From assembly GCA_947044405.1 (NCBI GenBank), contig CAMRHE010000028.1, positions 6,192,501 through 6,256,500 of the forward strand: a DNA stretch of 64,000 nt, in the 5' to 3' direction. The position numbers were made by a program, and so were the translations under genes. Shown here in pieces: positions 10,165 through 20,811 of the stretch (position 1 is its first letter; every line of letters starts with the position of its first letter). Source of the stretch: Leptodactylus fallax. Taxonomy: Eukaryota; Chordata; Amphibia; Anura; Leptodactylidae. Below the pieces are notes generated by a model. The model did no database searches, was not told the DNA's origin, and saw only the letters and a program-made list of their open reading frames with translations.

Positions 10165-10172
10165 GCGCCACC
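10165..10172. repeat. Right target-site duplication of hAT-type element
   Basis: GCGCCACC, identical to 7968-7975. Confidence 0.85.
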
Positions 10173-10920
10173 CTCCGCTCACACGGTGCGGCACAGGAGA
10201 CGTGTTCAGTTTGATTCCTTGCTTAAGGTTCTTGTTGCTCTGTCAGAACACTGCTCTATTACCTCTTCTCTGTAATTGAATTTCCGCCACACCCATCTCC
10301 TCCACCTTTGTTTCCCTCTGTTCCTCAAACAGTTAATCCTAGCCTTGCCTGTATGATTGACAGCCTATTTGCCAATCAATTCTGAGACAGATTCTGGACT
10401 TCCTATAAACAGGTCATCTTCTCACACATGTTTGCTGGCTATTGAGACTTGTCCTTTGTTAAGACTTATCCCTTGCTAAGCACTTTTCTTGCTGTTTGTT
10501 ACCTGTATCCATATTCCTGACCTCTGCTTATCCTTTGACTATTCTCTCGGATTTCGATTTGGTACTGTTTGTCTCTCTGGTTTGACCTCGGCTTGCTGAC
10601 TCTGCTTCTGTGTTGTTTTGTCTTGTCCTATTCTGTGTACACTTATTCAGAGAAAGGATTGCCGCCCAGTTGTCCCTGTCATTAGGACAGTTGTGGCAAT
10701 TAGGTAGGGACAGGGGCTGGGTCGAGTTTAGGGCTCACTGTCTCTGTCTTTCCCTTCTTCCTTCATTTCAGCAGCAGCAGTGGGGAATCGCTCAACTAAC
10801 AATTCCCTTACATCTGAATTATGGTACTAGACACAGCCAGTGCCACACAGAGATTCCAAGGGTCCAGAACTTCAAATCATTCTGGGGGTTCACCCTCCAA
10901 CATCTAGAAAATAGACCATA
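10173..10920. repeat. Dispersed repeat, possibly LTR-derived
   Basis: A pyrimidine-rich sequence with 'ttgattccttgcttaagg', 'gatttcgatttggtactg', 'ggtttgacctcggcttgctg' and 'ggcaattaggtagggacag'. This word order resembles an abundant amphibian repeat I remember; the class is uncertain. The part left of the hAT (about 7915-7967) belongs to the same unit. No coding frame is credible. Confidence 0.45.
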
Positions 10921-11153
10921 GTAGCCTTCATATTTCAGTCTTCTGCTGAACCATTATTGTGTTAGAGGATCCTCTGGTACTCTGGTGGGCCATTTCGAAA
11001 CTTGATATAAACAAGAGGTACTCTTTATAGAATACAAACATTTTTGCTATCTCAAACCATTTCTTTAACACATTCACCACATATTGATATTATTTTTCAT
11101 CATTATCATATTATACGACTTTTAAGCCATTTTGCAATATTTTTACTATTTAA

Positions 11154-12294
11154 CCCCTTCCTGCTGCAGCCATTTTTCATTTTTCGATTTTTGTTTTTTA
11201 CCTTCCAAAATCAATAACTTTTTTATTTTTCCATTCACAGAGCCATATATGAGGACTTATTTAGTGTGGGAAAAAGTGTACTTTGAATTGGTAACATTTA
11301 ATATTTCATATGATATACTGGGAAGCTGAAAAAAAATTTCAGAATCTGGTGGAATTAGATAAAAACTGTATTTGTGCCATTTTCTTATGGGTTTAGTTTT
11401 TACGGCTTGCACTGTGCGGTAAAAATGACACATTCCTTATATTTTTGGGGTCGGCATGATGACAGCAACACAAAATTCATACAGTTTTTGATGTGTTTTA
11501 ATACCTTTAAAAAAAACTTTGAAAAATGCAAATAATTATTTTAGTTGCTATATTCTGGTACCCATAACATTTTTATGTTTTCATGTATGGAGATGTGCAA
11601 GGCATATTTTTATGGAACAATATGTTGGTTTTATTTACACTATTTTGGAGAACGCTTCAAGTTTTGATCACTCTTTATTGAATTTTATTTGAAAGGTGAA
11701 CTGGTGAAAAAAAGGCGATTCTGCAATTGTGATCTTTTCTAATGTGATTCTTGGTTCATACATGTGTTCGACTTTCCATCATTCGGGTCCGCTTGGGGTC
11801 CCGAAGAATGGAAACCCAATCTGCTTAAAAAGTGGTTACCCACGAAAACTCACAGACCCCATAGACTATAATGGGGTCCACTGGGTTTCTGCCTAGTTTC
11901 TGCCCGAAAAATGCATTTTTCAAGCGGATGCAGGGATAGAAACGCCGAATGTAGTTTGAACTCTACTGTGAACCTAGCCTTACAGTGTTCACTATATGAG
12001 ATAAGTGTTTTTATACTTCGGGAATATTGGATGTAGGAATGTCTAACTTGTTCATGTTTGGTTACCGGAGGGGTGGGGTTTGGTACCTGAGGGCACCGGA
12101 GGGGAAATCAGAGGCTATAAGAGAGCAAAATGCTTGAGATCAGGAAAAACTATGATCATGGGCATCACTGCCAGGTCTCCAGAGTGTAAAATAGTGGAGA
12201 CCTGTCAGTTATGGCGCCCAATCTGCTTCTGAGCGGGCGCCATATTGAAAGAGCCAAAATCTGCCATAGTTGTATGGCGGATGTCAACAAGGGG
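11154..12294. mobile_element. TTAA-bounded element (piggyBac/Kolobok-like, non-autonomous)
   Basis: TTAA at 11150-11153 and 12295-12298, with ends CCCCTTCCTGCTG and the mirrored AAGGGG. The interior is AT-rich with 'tatatgaggacttattta' and 'gggtcggcatgatgac', phrases of a very common frog repeat as I remember it. A Harbinger-like MITE is inserted at 11749-11979. No transposase. Confidence 0.6.
11749..11979. mobile_element. PIF/Harbinger-like MITE, 'TAGGTTCACACC' family, copy 2
   Basis: Left end 'cttggttcatacatgtg' (diverged) and right end 'gtgaacctagcc' followed by TTA. The centre 'ccccatagactataatgg' is the family core seen in the other copies. Nested in the TTAA-bounded element, so younger than it. 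Confidence 0.65.
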
Positions 12295-12299
12295 TTAAC

Positions 12300-13470
12300 A
12301 CATTATTTTTTTATTGGTTTTAAGATACAAGGAAATGAACTCTTGCATGATATATTACTGTATTTAGTTCTCTCCTAGGATACAGTCTATGCGTGTGGTT
12401 ATCTTTTTATCATTGTCTTTTTAGAACACAGTCCCAGGTAACTACAAGCTTTATGCTTTTATTACATTTTTTTTTTTTGGCTCCATTCCATTAAAAAGCT
12501 TCTATATTAAGATTTTCTGTTGCTTTCATGTTTTCTGGAAAGTATATATCGAAGTCCAAATTCCCATAGGTGTTTTTGGACTTTTAACTGTTTTTTATGA
12601 ATGATTCAAGAACTTAGGGATCAATGTGAAATCCATATTTGCAATGTGTGGCGTTGTGACCTACAGTATAACATGGCAGAAGAATATTCACAGCTCTAGT
12701 AGTAAAAGCTGAAATACAGTTTAATGACTCTAAATATTTTCCGTTTAAAGAGCAACACCGCCTAAATTCATCATCTGATATTGGATATAGAATATTCGAA
12801 GATAATGCTGCTGGGGATGTGGGGTCTTGACCCTGAAGATTCCCATAGTATAAAAGACTTTATAAAGCACCAAACCCCTTGGCTAGAGATTGTCAATATA
12901 CAGAGTCCTCAATACAGTCCTTACAATAATGTAATTTTTTGGCAATAAATTAAGGAATTTCTCTTTAATTCACTAACTTATGTTTAAAGGGAGTCTGTCA
13001 GCAGTTTATGCCTACCAATGACTCCTAGTGTTTGGTAGGACACATATAAACACGTGGCTACATATTTTTGTATCCCTCCAGGGTGTGTCGAATGTAGATA
13101 TCTAATTGGTTATGCAAATTTGGTGGCAAGTGCTCAAGGGGCTGTTTCAATTCTGGCAAGTCCTCCCGATCTCTTCTGCTTACCCTGCCCGTCATCTTTC
13201 TCTTTGCTCTTATTGATAGGGAAAGACGTCCTCTCCATTGTCCACAGCAGAACATGTACCGGGGACTTATGGCACATGAAGGGATAAGAATGTCAGAATA
13301 GGCTAATGCTGTCAATGAGAGCAAAAAGGAGCATTGGGCAAAGTTTGCAGACGAGGATCGCAGATCTTGCCGAGAATGGAATGATCTCTTTGGCATCTGA
13401 CACCTAGTTCATATACTGAGATAAATTGTTTTTTTCTGCAGTCAAGATGCTCCATATACACTGTGATAGA
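12300..13470. other. No recognised gene; one MITE edge
   Basis: Apart from 'taaagggagtctgtcagcag' at about 12985-13005, which resembles the terminal repeat of the elements at 51301 and 63950, I see nothing assignable. Confidence 0.4.
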
Positions 13471-13474
13471 TGTA

Positions 13475-13995
13475 TAGTATAATACAAAACATAGGTGTGG
13501 AAAAAAATGTTGCCAAGAAAGAATGCGTTAAGAAAGAAATAGAGTTAATAGTTTATTTTTGTCAATAAACAAAATGAAGTGAATGAAGAAAAGAGAAATG
13601 TAAATCCCATCAATATTTGGTTGGACCTTTGCCCTTTGACTTCTTCTCGGTACAGACTGTTTTTGGCAGAACTGGGCAGGGAGGTTGTTCCCGCCGCCAT
13701 CTTGGAGAACTAAGCACAGCTCTTCTCTGGATGTAGGCTTGCTCCAATCCTTCTGTCTCTTCATGTCATCCCAGACAGACTGGATGATGATGAGATCAGG
13801 GCTATATCTGAGGGGGCCATATCATCACTTCCAGGACTCCTCCTCCAAAGGGCAAAGGTCACACCAAATATTGATGGGATTTACATTTTTCTTTTCATCA
13901 TTCACTAACAATAAACTATTAACCCTTCGATTTCTGAAAACATTCTCATTGTGCAGCATTTTTTCACACTGGCCAAAAACTTTTGTACAGTACTG
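13475..13995 (-). mobile_element. Internally deleted Tc1-like element
   Basis: The right end, read inward on the minus strand, is 'cagtactgtacaaaagt', with TA at 13996-13997. The left end is a diverged copy with TA at 13473-13474. Both ends carry inverted repeats of about 150-170 bp whose inner parts share 'aaatcccatcaatatttgg' and 'gacctttgccctttg'. Between them only the transposase C-terminus remains. Such long-arm deletion derivatives could be moved in trans by a full-length relative. Confidence 0.75.
13528..13812 (-). pseudogene. Tc1-like transposase C-terminus
   Basis: The minus frame gives YSPDLIIIQSVWDDMKRQ then WSKPTSREELCLVLQD. This matches the last catalytic block (family 'PDLNPIE' type) and the C-terminal helices of a Tc1 transposase. 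The N-terminal two thirds are deleted. The position of the last catalytic acid reads as Gln. The frame runs into the terminal repeat. Confidence 0.7.
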
Positions 13996-13997
13996 TA

Positions 13998-14784
13998 GCA
14001 GCAGCATGCGGTAGGACTAGAGGACCTTAGACCCACCCAAATAAATTACTCTGAGAGCTTATGCTAAAGCCACAGGACATGTGATATCCAATGTTAATGT
14101 ATTGTATATTCTTCTGATATTATTGCACAAAGGAGATATATCATTACATCTGAATAGACCCTATAGGCATGTGATTGGTTCTGATTGTCTTATCCTAGCC
14201 TTGTGTGGTCATGTTCTAGTAGAGGGCCATTAATCTTGGCTTAACTAGAGCTTACCATAGGATCGTCTGGTGGACCAGTCCATCTCGGCCAGTTTGCCAT
14301 AGAAGCAAAATAAAATCATGGCCTCCTGACTTCATACCAGTTTGTAAGCCATAGGTTGTCGATCGCTCCCACTAATATTGATTTGGTCCCTTTAAACTGC
14401 ACATGCGCAACTAAACCAAATGCTTTTATCAAATAAAACTGAAACATTACTTATAGACATTTTTATTATCACATTTAGAATTCTTCCACCCTTACAGATC
14501 AATATCCAGGATCAAAGAGATCAGAGCTATAGTTAGTTCTATAATGGTTTAAATTCTAGTTGGATTGTCAAGCCGACAATATAATGGGCTTAAAGAATAC
14601 ATGTTGTTTCATGTGTTGGCACTATGTAAGTTAATATATCTTATTACAGAAAAATGCTTTTTTCTCCACTTATTGAAATCTTCCTCTCCTTCACCTTACC
14701 CCCTGCACTACTCTTTCACTCTCAAATTACTGGTAAAACCCATAGATGAAGGCAGACTATCAGCTCGATGAGACATTAGGTTAC
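13998..14784. other. No recognised gene or repeat
   Basis: Nothing assignable. Short frames only. Confidence 0.4.
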
Positions 14785-15130
14785 AGCTGTTTCTATAGAA
14801 ATCTATGAAGAGGGTAAGGGGAAGGAGAGAGCAGAGAGAGAGAGCAGCAGAGACACAGATACTGCCACAGCTTCTAGTAAGTGATGGATTCCCAGAAACA
14901 CTGTTATTACTGCTGTACAATGTCCTCTATGCTGATTGTATGTCGGTGGGAGATAGGGGAGCAGGATCTCCTCTTGAGGACTCCCTGTATGCTGTGTATG
15001 GGAGACATCATAGCAGCTAGTCTCCAGACACTCTGGAGCTGAATTCATGGAAAACTGACAATTAGAAACTGGTGTAAACATTACAGAATACAATCCATGC
15101 CATGGTCAGGTACATTCTTATTCCTCATGT
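14785..15130. repeat. Dispersed repeat, copy 1 of a three-copy family
   Basis: Shares with 20140-20495 the sequence of words 'gacacagat', 'cttctagtaagt', 'actgctgtacaatgt(c/t)ct', 'gggagacat' and 'ttattcctcatgt' in the same order and spacing. A more diverged copy is at 34725-34975. No coding frame. Class unknown. Confidence 0.6.
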
Positions 15131-16958
15131 ATAATATACACACACAATAGATAAAAAGCAACCTGCCCTTCACTCTAGGTCTTATAACAAATGAACCAAA
15201 CATAAAGTTAACTATTTTATAGCTAAAGATGTATAGATGCTATAGATGTAACTAGATGTTGTTGGCCTCATAGAAAACCTTTTATAGGGCCCCAAACCTT
15301 CAAAGTGGGAAGATAATACCGTGAAAGGGATGTAAATGTTCGCAGTATACTGATGAGATGAATGTCTTGAATGTTAGCTGATTCCAAAGGGTGCCCATTT
15401 GATGCTTTGCAGCAGAGTAGTAACTGGGATTTCCCTACTGTAACCGGGTTATTAGGTGCACTTGTAGCATTAGCTAGATTGTAGGGGCCAAAGAACAGAT
15501 TCCCAAAGAACAGATTCCCAAACGCTAGTGTGAACCTAGCATAACCCCTTTAAAGGTGTTGCACATGTATTCCACTGACTGCTGGAGGCTCCTGAAGCCT
15601 AATAATGGGCCATCAATGGGTTGGTATGTCTAATAGGTAACAGTATATAATACACCTTTGGTATCCTATATTTTTTCTGGCCCAATGTTAATATTCAGTA
15701 CCGTCTTTTACCTTATTTCTACGCAGACTCATAATCAGTTTAATATAAATTCATTTTCCCAAATGTTCTCTGCACACAATTGGATATTACCCGCGCCACT
15801 TATATTTATAGATATATTTTTTGTTTTTACAATACTTTAGCCGTTGTAAAAAAAATTCTGCACAAATCTTTAAGTAAATGTCATGGTATACACAGGAAGA
15901 TAGCCTTCTGTGTGCATTTTAATTTCCCTATTGCAGGACGGTTTCTGCTCCGCTTTTCAATATCTAGTCACATAGTCTGTACAAGCAGGGATATTAGAGA
16001 GGAAAAAATACTGCTATCTCTCTGTAAATGGATGTATTTGGTGTTGATAGCGAGATACAGTTTTCACCTTTATCCCAGCATGCTGTTGACCCACTGGGTT
16101 ATTGCTAATCATCCCTGTAGGCACCAGTAATTTCCCATATGTGAAATTTGATAAGTTGGAGCACCTACTCCAATTGAAGACGATTCCAGCTGACTATTCA
16201 GTTATCGCTATAGACACCTTCAAGAACATCCAGGCCTGTCCTTGTATTCTAAGCTTTATCAAATGCTCTACACGTTGGTCTTTTATCTCTTAATTGAGGC
16301 TTGACTGCCAGAAATTCCTATCTCTCAAACTGTGCCGCGTTCAGCATTAACTTTAACTGCTTTATGTACTTCAGTGTCAGAAAGGGACTTGAAGAAAATA
16401 GAGAGGTGGAAGGATTGCCTGCAAAAGTAGCTCATTATTGCATATTTTATGCTGTACGAAAAAGATTAAATTATTTGACAAAATAACTGACAAAAAAAAT
16501 TTGAACCAATTTTTAACAACAGTCTATTGTTATTTCTTTGCAAAGAAATAAAATTGTAGAATTGATCCTATGTACAGTATACTGCAGTTTTTTAATTACT
16601 TTAGTATTAGGTAATATATTTACTAAAATTGTTGAACTATAAAGCCAATCTCATAATAAAATGCTTGCAGTATGGTTTGTGATCAGGAAGTGGATGTAAG
16701 CAAAGTATACACTATAGGGGGGAATGGGAACATTATACTTAAGGGGGCTTTCCCATGAACGTAATCATATATAAATTTGCAGACAATTAATAGTAAAAAA
16801 TAAAATAAAATAAAAATATGCAAAGTTTTTAAAGATTCCTTTAACCATCTTAGTGGTGACAATCTTTTGTCTTGATTGTTTTTATTTATATTTACAAAAA
16901 TATTTAACTTTCAATTGTCTACAAATTGAAATTTGGCTATATTCATAAAACTCCTTTT
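15131..16958. other. Apparently non-repetitive DNA
   Basis: No gene recognised. Several 60-116 codon frames occur but have no domain and are compatible with chance in AT-rich DNA. Confidence 0.45.
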
Positions 16959-17178
16959 GGCTGAGGCCCCATGTTGCGGAAAAGCAGCTTCATTTGTTGC
17001 AGATTTTGCTGCGTTTTTTTTTAGCCAAACCTAGGAGTGGCTATGAAAGGAATGGGAAATATATAGAAGTACTTATACTTCTACCATCTGCTCAGTCCAC
17101 TCATGACTTTGGCTCAAAAAACCACAACAAAATCTGCAACAAAAAAAGCTGTGTTTCCGCAACGTAGGGCTTCAGCCT
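16959..17178. mobile_element. MITE, 'GGCTGAGGCCCC' family, complete copy
   Basis: Ends 'ggctgaggccccatgttgcg' and, mirrored, 'cgcaacgtagggcttcagcc'. The inner arms mirror as well ('gcagattttgctg' and 'aaaatctgc'). Related ends occur at 27262, 42702, 54360-54386 and 61206. The flank TTA on the right suggests a TWA-type target. Confidence 0.65.
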
Positions 17179-17481
17179 TAGCCCCACCCATGACCGAAGT
17201 CACTCAAACCTTATTATAAATTCCCAAAGTATCACCATGCTAGAGGTTCTGATTTTGATGCTCTTCTTATTAAAATAAAAAAGCAACTCTAAGAAGTGGA
17301 TTGAACCATTATGGCAATGAAAAGTCTAAACTAAAATGTTGTCCTACCAGTATCAGAGGAGACAACTATTCTTAGTCTTGACTTACGCACAAACATGCTC
17401 AGATCAGCCAAGTGTGCAATCAGTTTTAATGGGAAGTGGAGAAGAAGATTCTGGCAGTGGTTTACCTCCTGGGGAAAAAAA

Positions 17482-17568
17482 GAGGTCCTCATACACATAC
17501 AACTTTTAGCCGATCCCACCAAAATTGGTGAGTTTGACCAACTTTTTTCATATATGTATGAGGACCTT
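17482..17568. repeat. Imperfect palindrome
   Basis: 'gaggtcctcatacacata' is mirrored by 'tatatgtatgaggacctta', and 'cccaccaaaattggtgag' forms the centre. Arms of about 40 bases. It probably belongs to a small foldback element; limits unclear. Confidence 0.5.
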
Positions 17569-17570
17569 AG

Positions 17571-18480
17571 TGCTGAGACTGCACAACAGTGGTATAAAGA
17601 CACCCCTTTAGAACAGTATGTTGCTGAAGCAATACTACCCCAGCAGTAGAACAATACACTCATAATTCTGGGTCCAAGATAATATTCTCTGCAGACATTT
17701 TAGCTATATTATGGGCAAAATATCCAGGGCAAGAGTATAGCAGATTTTATATGATCTTCCCTCCAGACCTGAAGTCTTCTCTCTAGTCCTTAAGAAGCAC
17801 TGAAGGTGAGGGTGGTGAATTGTTACTAGAGGATGCAGAAGAAAAAGGAGAGACAAGAAGAAAAGAACAGACATGAAGAACACTGAAAGCTTACAAGGAA
17901 GAAACAAAATGTACAAGGAATATAAACATGATAGAAAACGGAAACATTATTTACATATTATAAAAGGTTTTTGGATCACAGAACGATGCCACGGAACACC
18001 CCTGGGACCCCTATTGATCATAATAACGGGGGAGTTTTGAATTAATCGGTTGGTTGGACAGAGGGAGAGACTCCACTGACTGTTATGAGGTCCACCACCC
18101 CATGTTTACTTTTCTGGATGTATTGTTGCTCTGTGACATTTTCTCTCCCATTTGCCAAGGAAAAATACTGGAGTTCTATTAAGGACGGTGAGTTAAAGCA
18201 ATGCTCCAGTAGAAATGACTAGATTATCAATTTTTTTCTCATTCTGGTTTAGTAGTCCTTACTTACAGCCATTACTGTACTGAAAATCAATTCTACATAC
18301 AATGACTTCCTGATGACCCTATGATCGGCTTATGTTTATGCACACAGGGTCAGAGTGGCCCACCAGAGTACAAGAGGATCCTGCAGTAGAGATGAGTGAA
18401 CGGTTTCGGATAGATCCAGATTCGACTCAAATTTTCCAAAAGTTTAATGTTTGTCGGAACACAAAACATTGGGGGGGGTT
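17571..18480. other. No recognised gene or repeat
   Basis: Nothing assignable. Confidence 0.4.
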
Positions 18481-18925
18481 GTCACTTACTGTATAATAGG
18501 TGAAGGTCCAGGGTGGTGTAAAAATGTAACAAACAGTTATACCTGAATTCCTTCACATCTTCTAGGCCTTCACTCTGGGTTCGTCACTCTCTCTGGGTCC
18601 TCTTCGGGCATCTTCCAACCTCCTGGGTGATGTCATGCATCCCAGGGTCTGTGATTGGGCCTAAGTGGTCACATGGGGCATGCCGAATGTCCTGATGTTA
18701 TAATGTCGACACATCTCATGTGACCGCTGGGGCCCAATCACAGTCCTCAGCAGTGACCCCAGTGCACATGACATCATCTAGGAGGTGGGGTTGAGGAGGC
18801 AGAAGAGAACTCAGAGAGAGCATCGGACATAGCAAGGAGGCCCAGAAAAAGTGGGGGAAGGCAAGTAGAACTATTTTTTACATCTCCCCTGGGGCTCCAG
18901 CTAGTATACCCAGAGTATAATCATT
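18481..18925. repeat. Dispersed repeat related to 48040-48436
   Basis: Both copies hold 'tgtgattgggcct', a 'cacatgggg' or 'cacgtgggg' block, a mirrored 'cccaatca' block and end in 'acctcccctgg' or 'atctcccctgg' followed by an 'actct/gagtata' module. The palindromic core (gggatgt... / ...acatcatc) suggests a MITE. Interior resembles the GTTGTCC/TTAA family. Confidence 0.55.
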
Positions 18926-20139
18926 TCACTTCTGGTTCTATCTGAACAAATTCAGACGAAAAGGAACTGACGGGTCGACTCATCCAAATCTGAAACTAAA
19001 CAAATCATCTGGGGTTTGCCCATCTCTATCATCCGGTAGGTCCAGACTTCATAGTACAATAATGGAGCCCAGAGGTCCAGCAGAAGACAGTTCAATTTGG
19101 AGGCTACTCGACCATTTTTCCTCTCAAAATTGACACAAACCTTATCTTCATTTCGATCCCAATCAGAGGATCATCTGGTGGGCCCAGGCTTATAACAGAG
19201 GTTTCCAGACGTCCAGCAGAAGACAACTCAATTTGGAGGCTATCTATAGAGTCTATCTAGGGATTGATGGAGGGTGGTCATCCAGAGTATTTTTATCGTG
19301 TGGTCCTAAGGAAACCACTATAGGTCTTCTAATGACACAAATGCTTTAAGGGATATGGTGCAGGTTGCAGATCTATAGCTTGTTTCAAGATCCAACAAAT
19401 ATTGCAAAATGCAGTATATAGACTAGTGCTTTTCAGCCATAGTTTCTTGCAACCTGATCAGGGGTTTGCAGAAGTCAGCAGCAATACTCAGGAAGTACTT
19501 GTTAAATATGGAAAACTGATCAACATGATCAAAAAAGCTTAGCAAAACAGTCAAGACATCTAAGTCAGAATATAGTTCTAGAAAAGAGTCATAGAAAGCT
19601 TTACCCACCGCTCAGATAGGAATGGCAGTAGGAGGTTTTCCAGGGAGTTAACAAACATGATAATAAGGTTAGGGGGCACTGGTAAACACACAAAACAAGA
19701 GGGGCACAGCCAAAGTCACCTGAGTTTCTCACCGGTTCAATCATGGTTGCCAACCAGACATGTTTTTTCTTGGGTTATGGTCACACAAGGTACTGGTGTA
19801 ACACCTGTTTGATATATGCTTTTATACATACAAATTGGGAATGACCACTTGCATAGTGTGGTCGTGTAACAGATACCAAGAGGTAGTTACCAACACCTGG
19901 CCAGTGGCAATATGGCAGCTTAATGCATTTAACACTGCTCTCATCCTTGGTCAATGCACCGCTGTGCTCAGCCTGTCTTTTTTCAACACTGCCCATGAAA
20001 GTCATCTGGGCACTCCCACCAGAGGAGAAGGGACACATTTGACTCCTGGTTTATCATTGCGGTTTCCTCTTTTCTACAGCAAATGTTTAATGATAGGCCA
20101 TCAATATTATAAAGTTGGATAAACTCTTTAAATCCTGCC
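18926..20139. other. No recognised gene
   Basis: Nothing assignable except, near 20095-20135, a fragment 'gataggccatcaatatt' resembling the edge of a common MITE (also at 8244-8280). Confidence 0.4.
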
Positions 20140-20495
20140 ATTTGAAGTCTATAAAGAGGGGAGGGGAGAAGTAGCCTAGTGAGAAAGACACAGAGATGTG
20201 GTGCTGCTGCAGCTACTAGTAAGTTTTCTATTTAACTCCAGGTGCTTTATTCACATCAGTACTGCTCTGTACTACTGTATAATGTTCTATATGGGGCTGC
20301 TGCTTCTCAGTATGTGTTAGGAAGTAGAATGTCCTGTTTTTCCCGTGTGCTGTCTATGGAAGACATTAAAAAAGCTAGTTTCCACCCACAGGCAGATGGA
20401 CAACTGAGAATTAACGACAGAGGCTGCAGAGAGGAAAACTGCTAAAGATGCAGATTGCAAGTCAAGGCCAGAAATGGTGCTATTCCTCATGTGCA
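20140..20495. repeat. Dispersed repeat, copy 2 of a three-copy family
   Basis: Colinear with 14785-15130 through at least five shared blocks (see there). The two copies are clearly diverged, so the family is old. Confidence 0.6.
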
Positions 20496-20645
20496 CACAA
20501 CTTATTCTGTAAAGTCACCTAAAAGAACAGGTACAAATGAAAAGATAAAACTGTGATTGTGTGCAGCCACCCCTAAAGCGAACTTACTGTGTAATATTTA
20601 TACACCAAACTAAATAACCAAGCAGTATACAGCAAACGTCTAAGC

Positions 20646-20803
20646 CAGGGGTAGGCAACCTTCAGTACTCCAGCTGTTGTAAAACTACAACTCCCAGCAT
20701 GCATACTAGCTCTGCTATTCTGCGAACTCCCATGGAAGTGAATGGAGCATGTTGGGAGTTGTAGTTTCACAGCAGCTGGAGTGCTGAAGGTTGCTGTCCC
20801 CTG
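20646..20803. mobile_element. 158-bp hAT MITE with perfect target duplication
   Basis: Ends CAGGGGTAGGCAACCTTC and, mirrored, GAAGGTTGCTGTCCCCTG. Flanked by GTCTAAGC at 20638-20645 and 20804-20811. The arms are complementary over most of the length ('aactacaactcccagcatg' against 'catgttgggagttgtagtt'). CAGGGGT...GGCAACC ends and 8-bp duplications define a hAT-type MITE. No coding content. Confidence 0.92.
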
Positions 20804-20811
20804 GTCTAAGC

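Noticed and set aside
10173..10920. Calling this a definite LTR retrotransposon
   Set aside because: No TG...CA ends, primer-binding site, polypurine tract or gag/pol frame could be shown; left as dispersed repeat.
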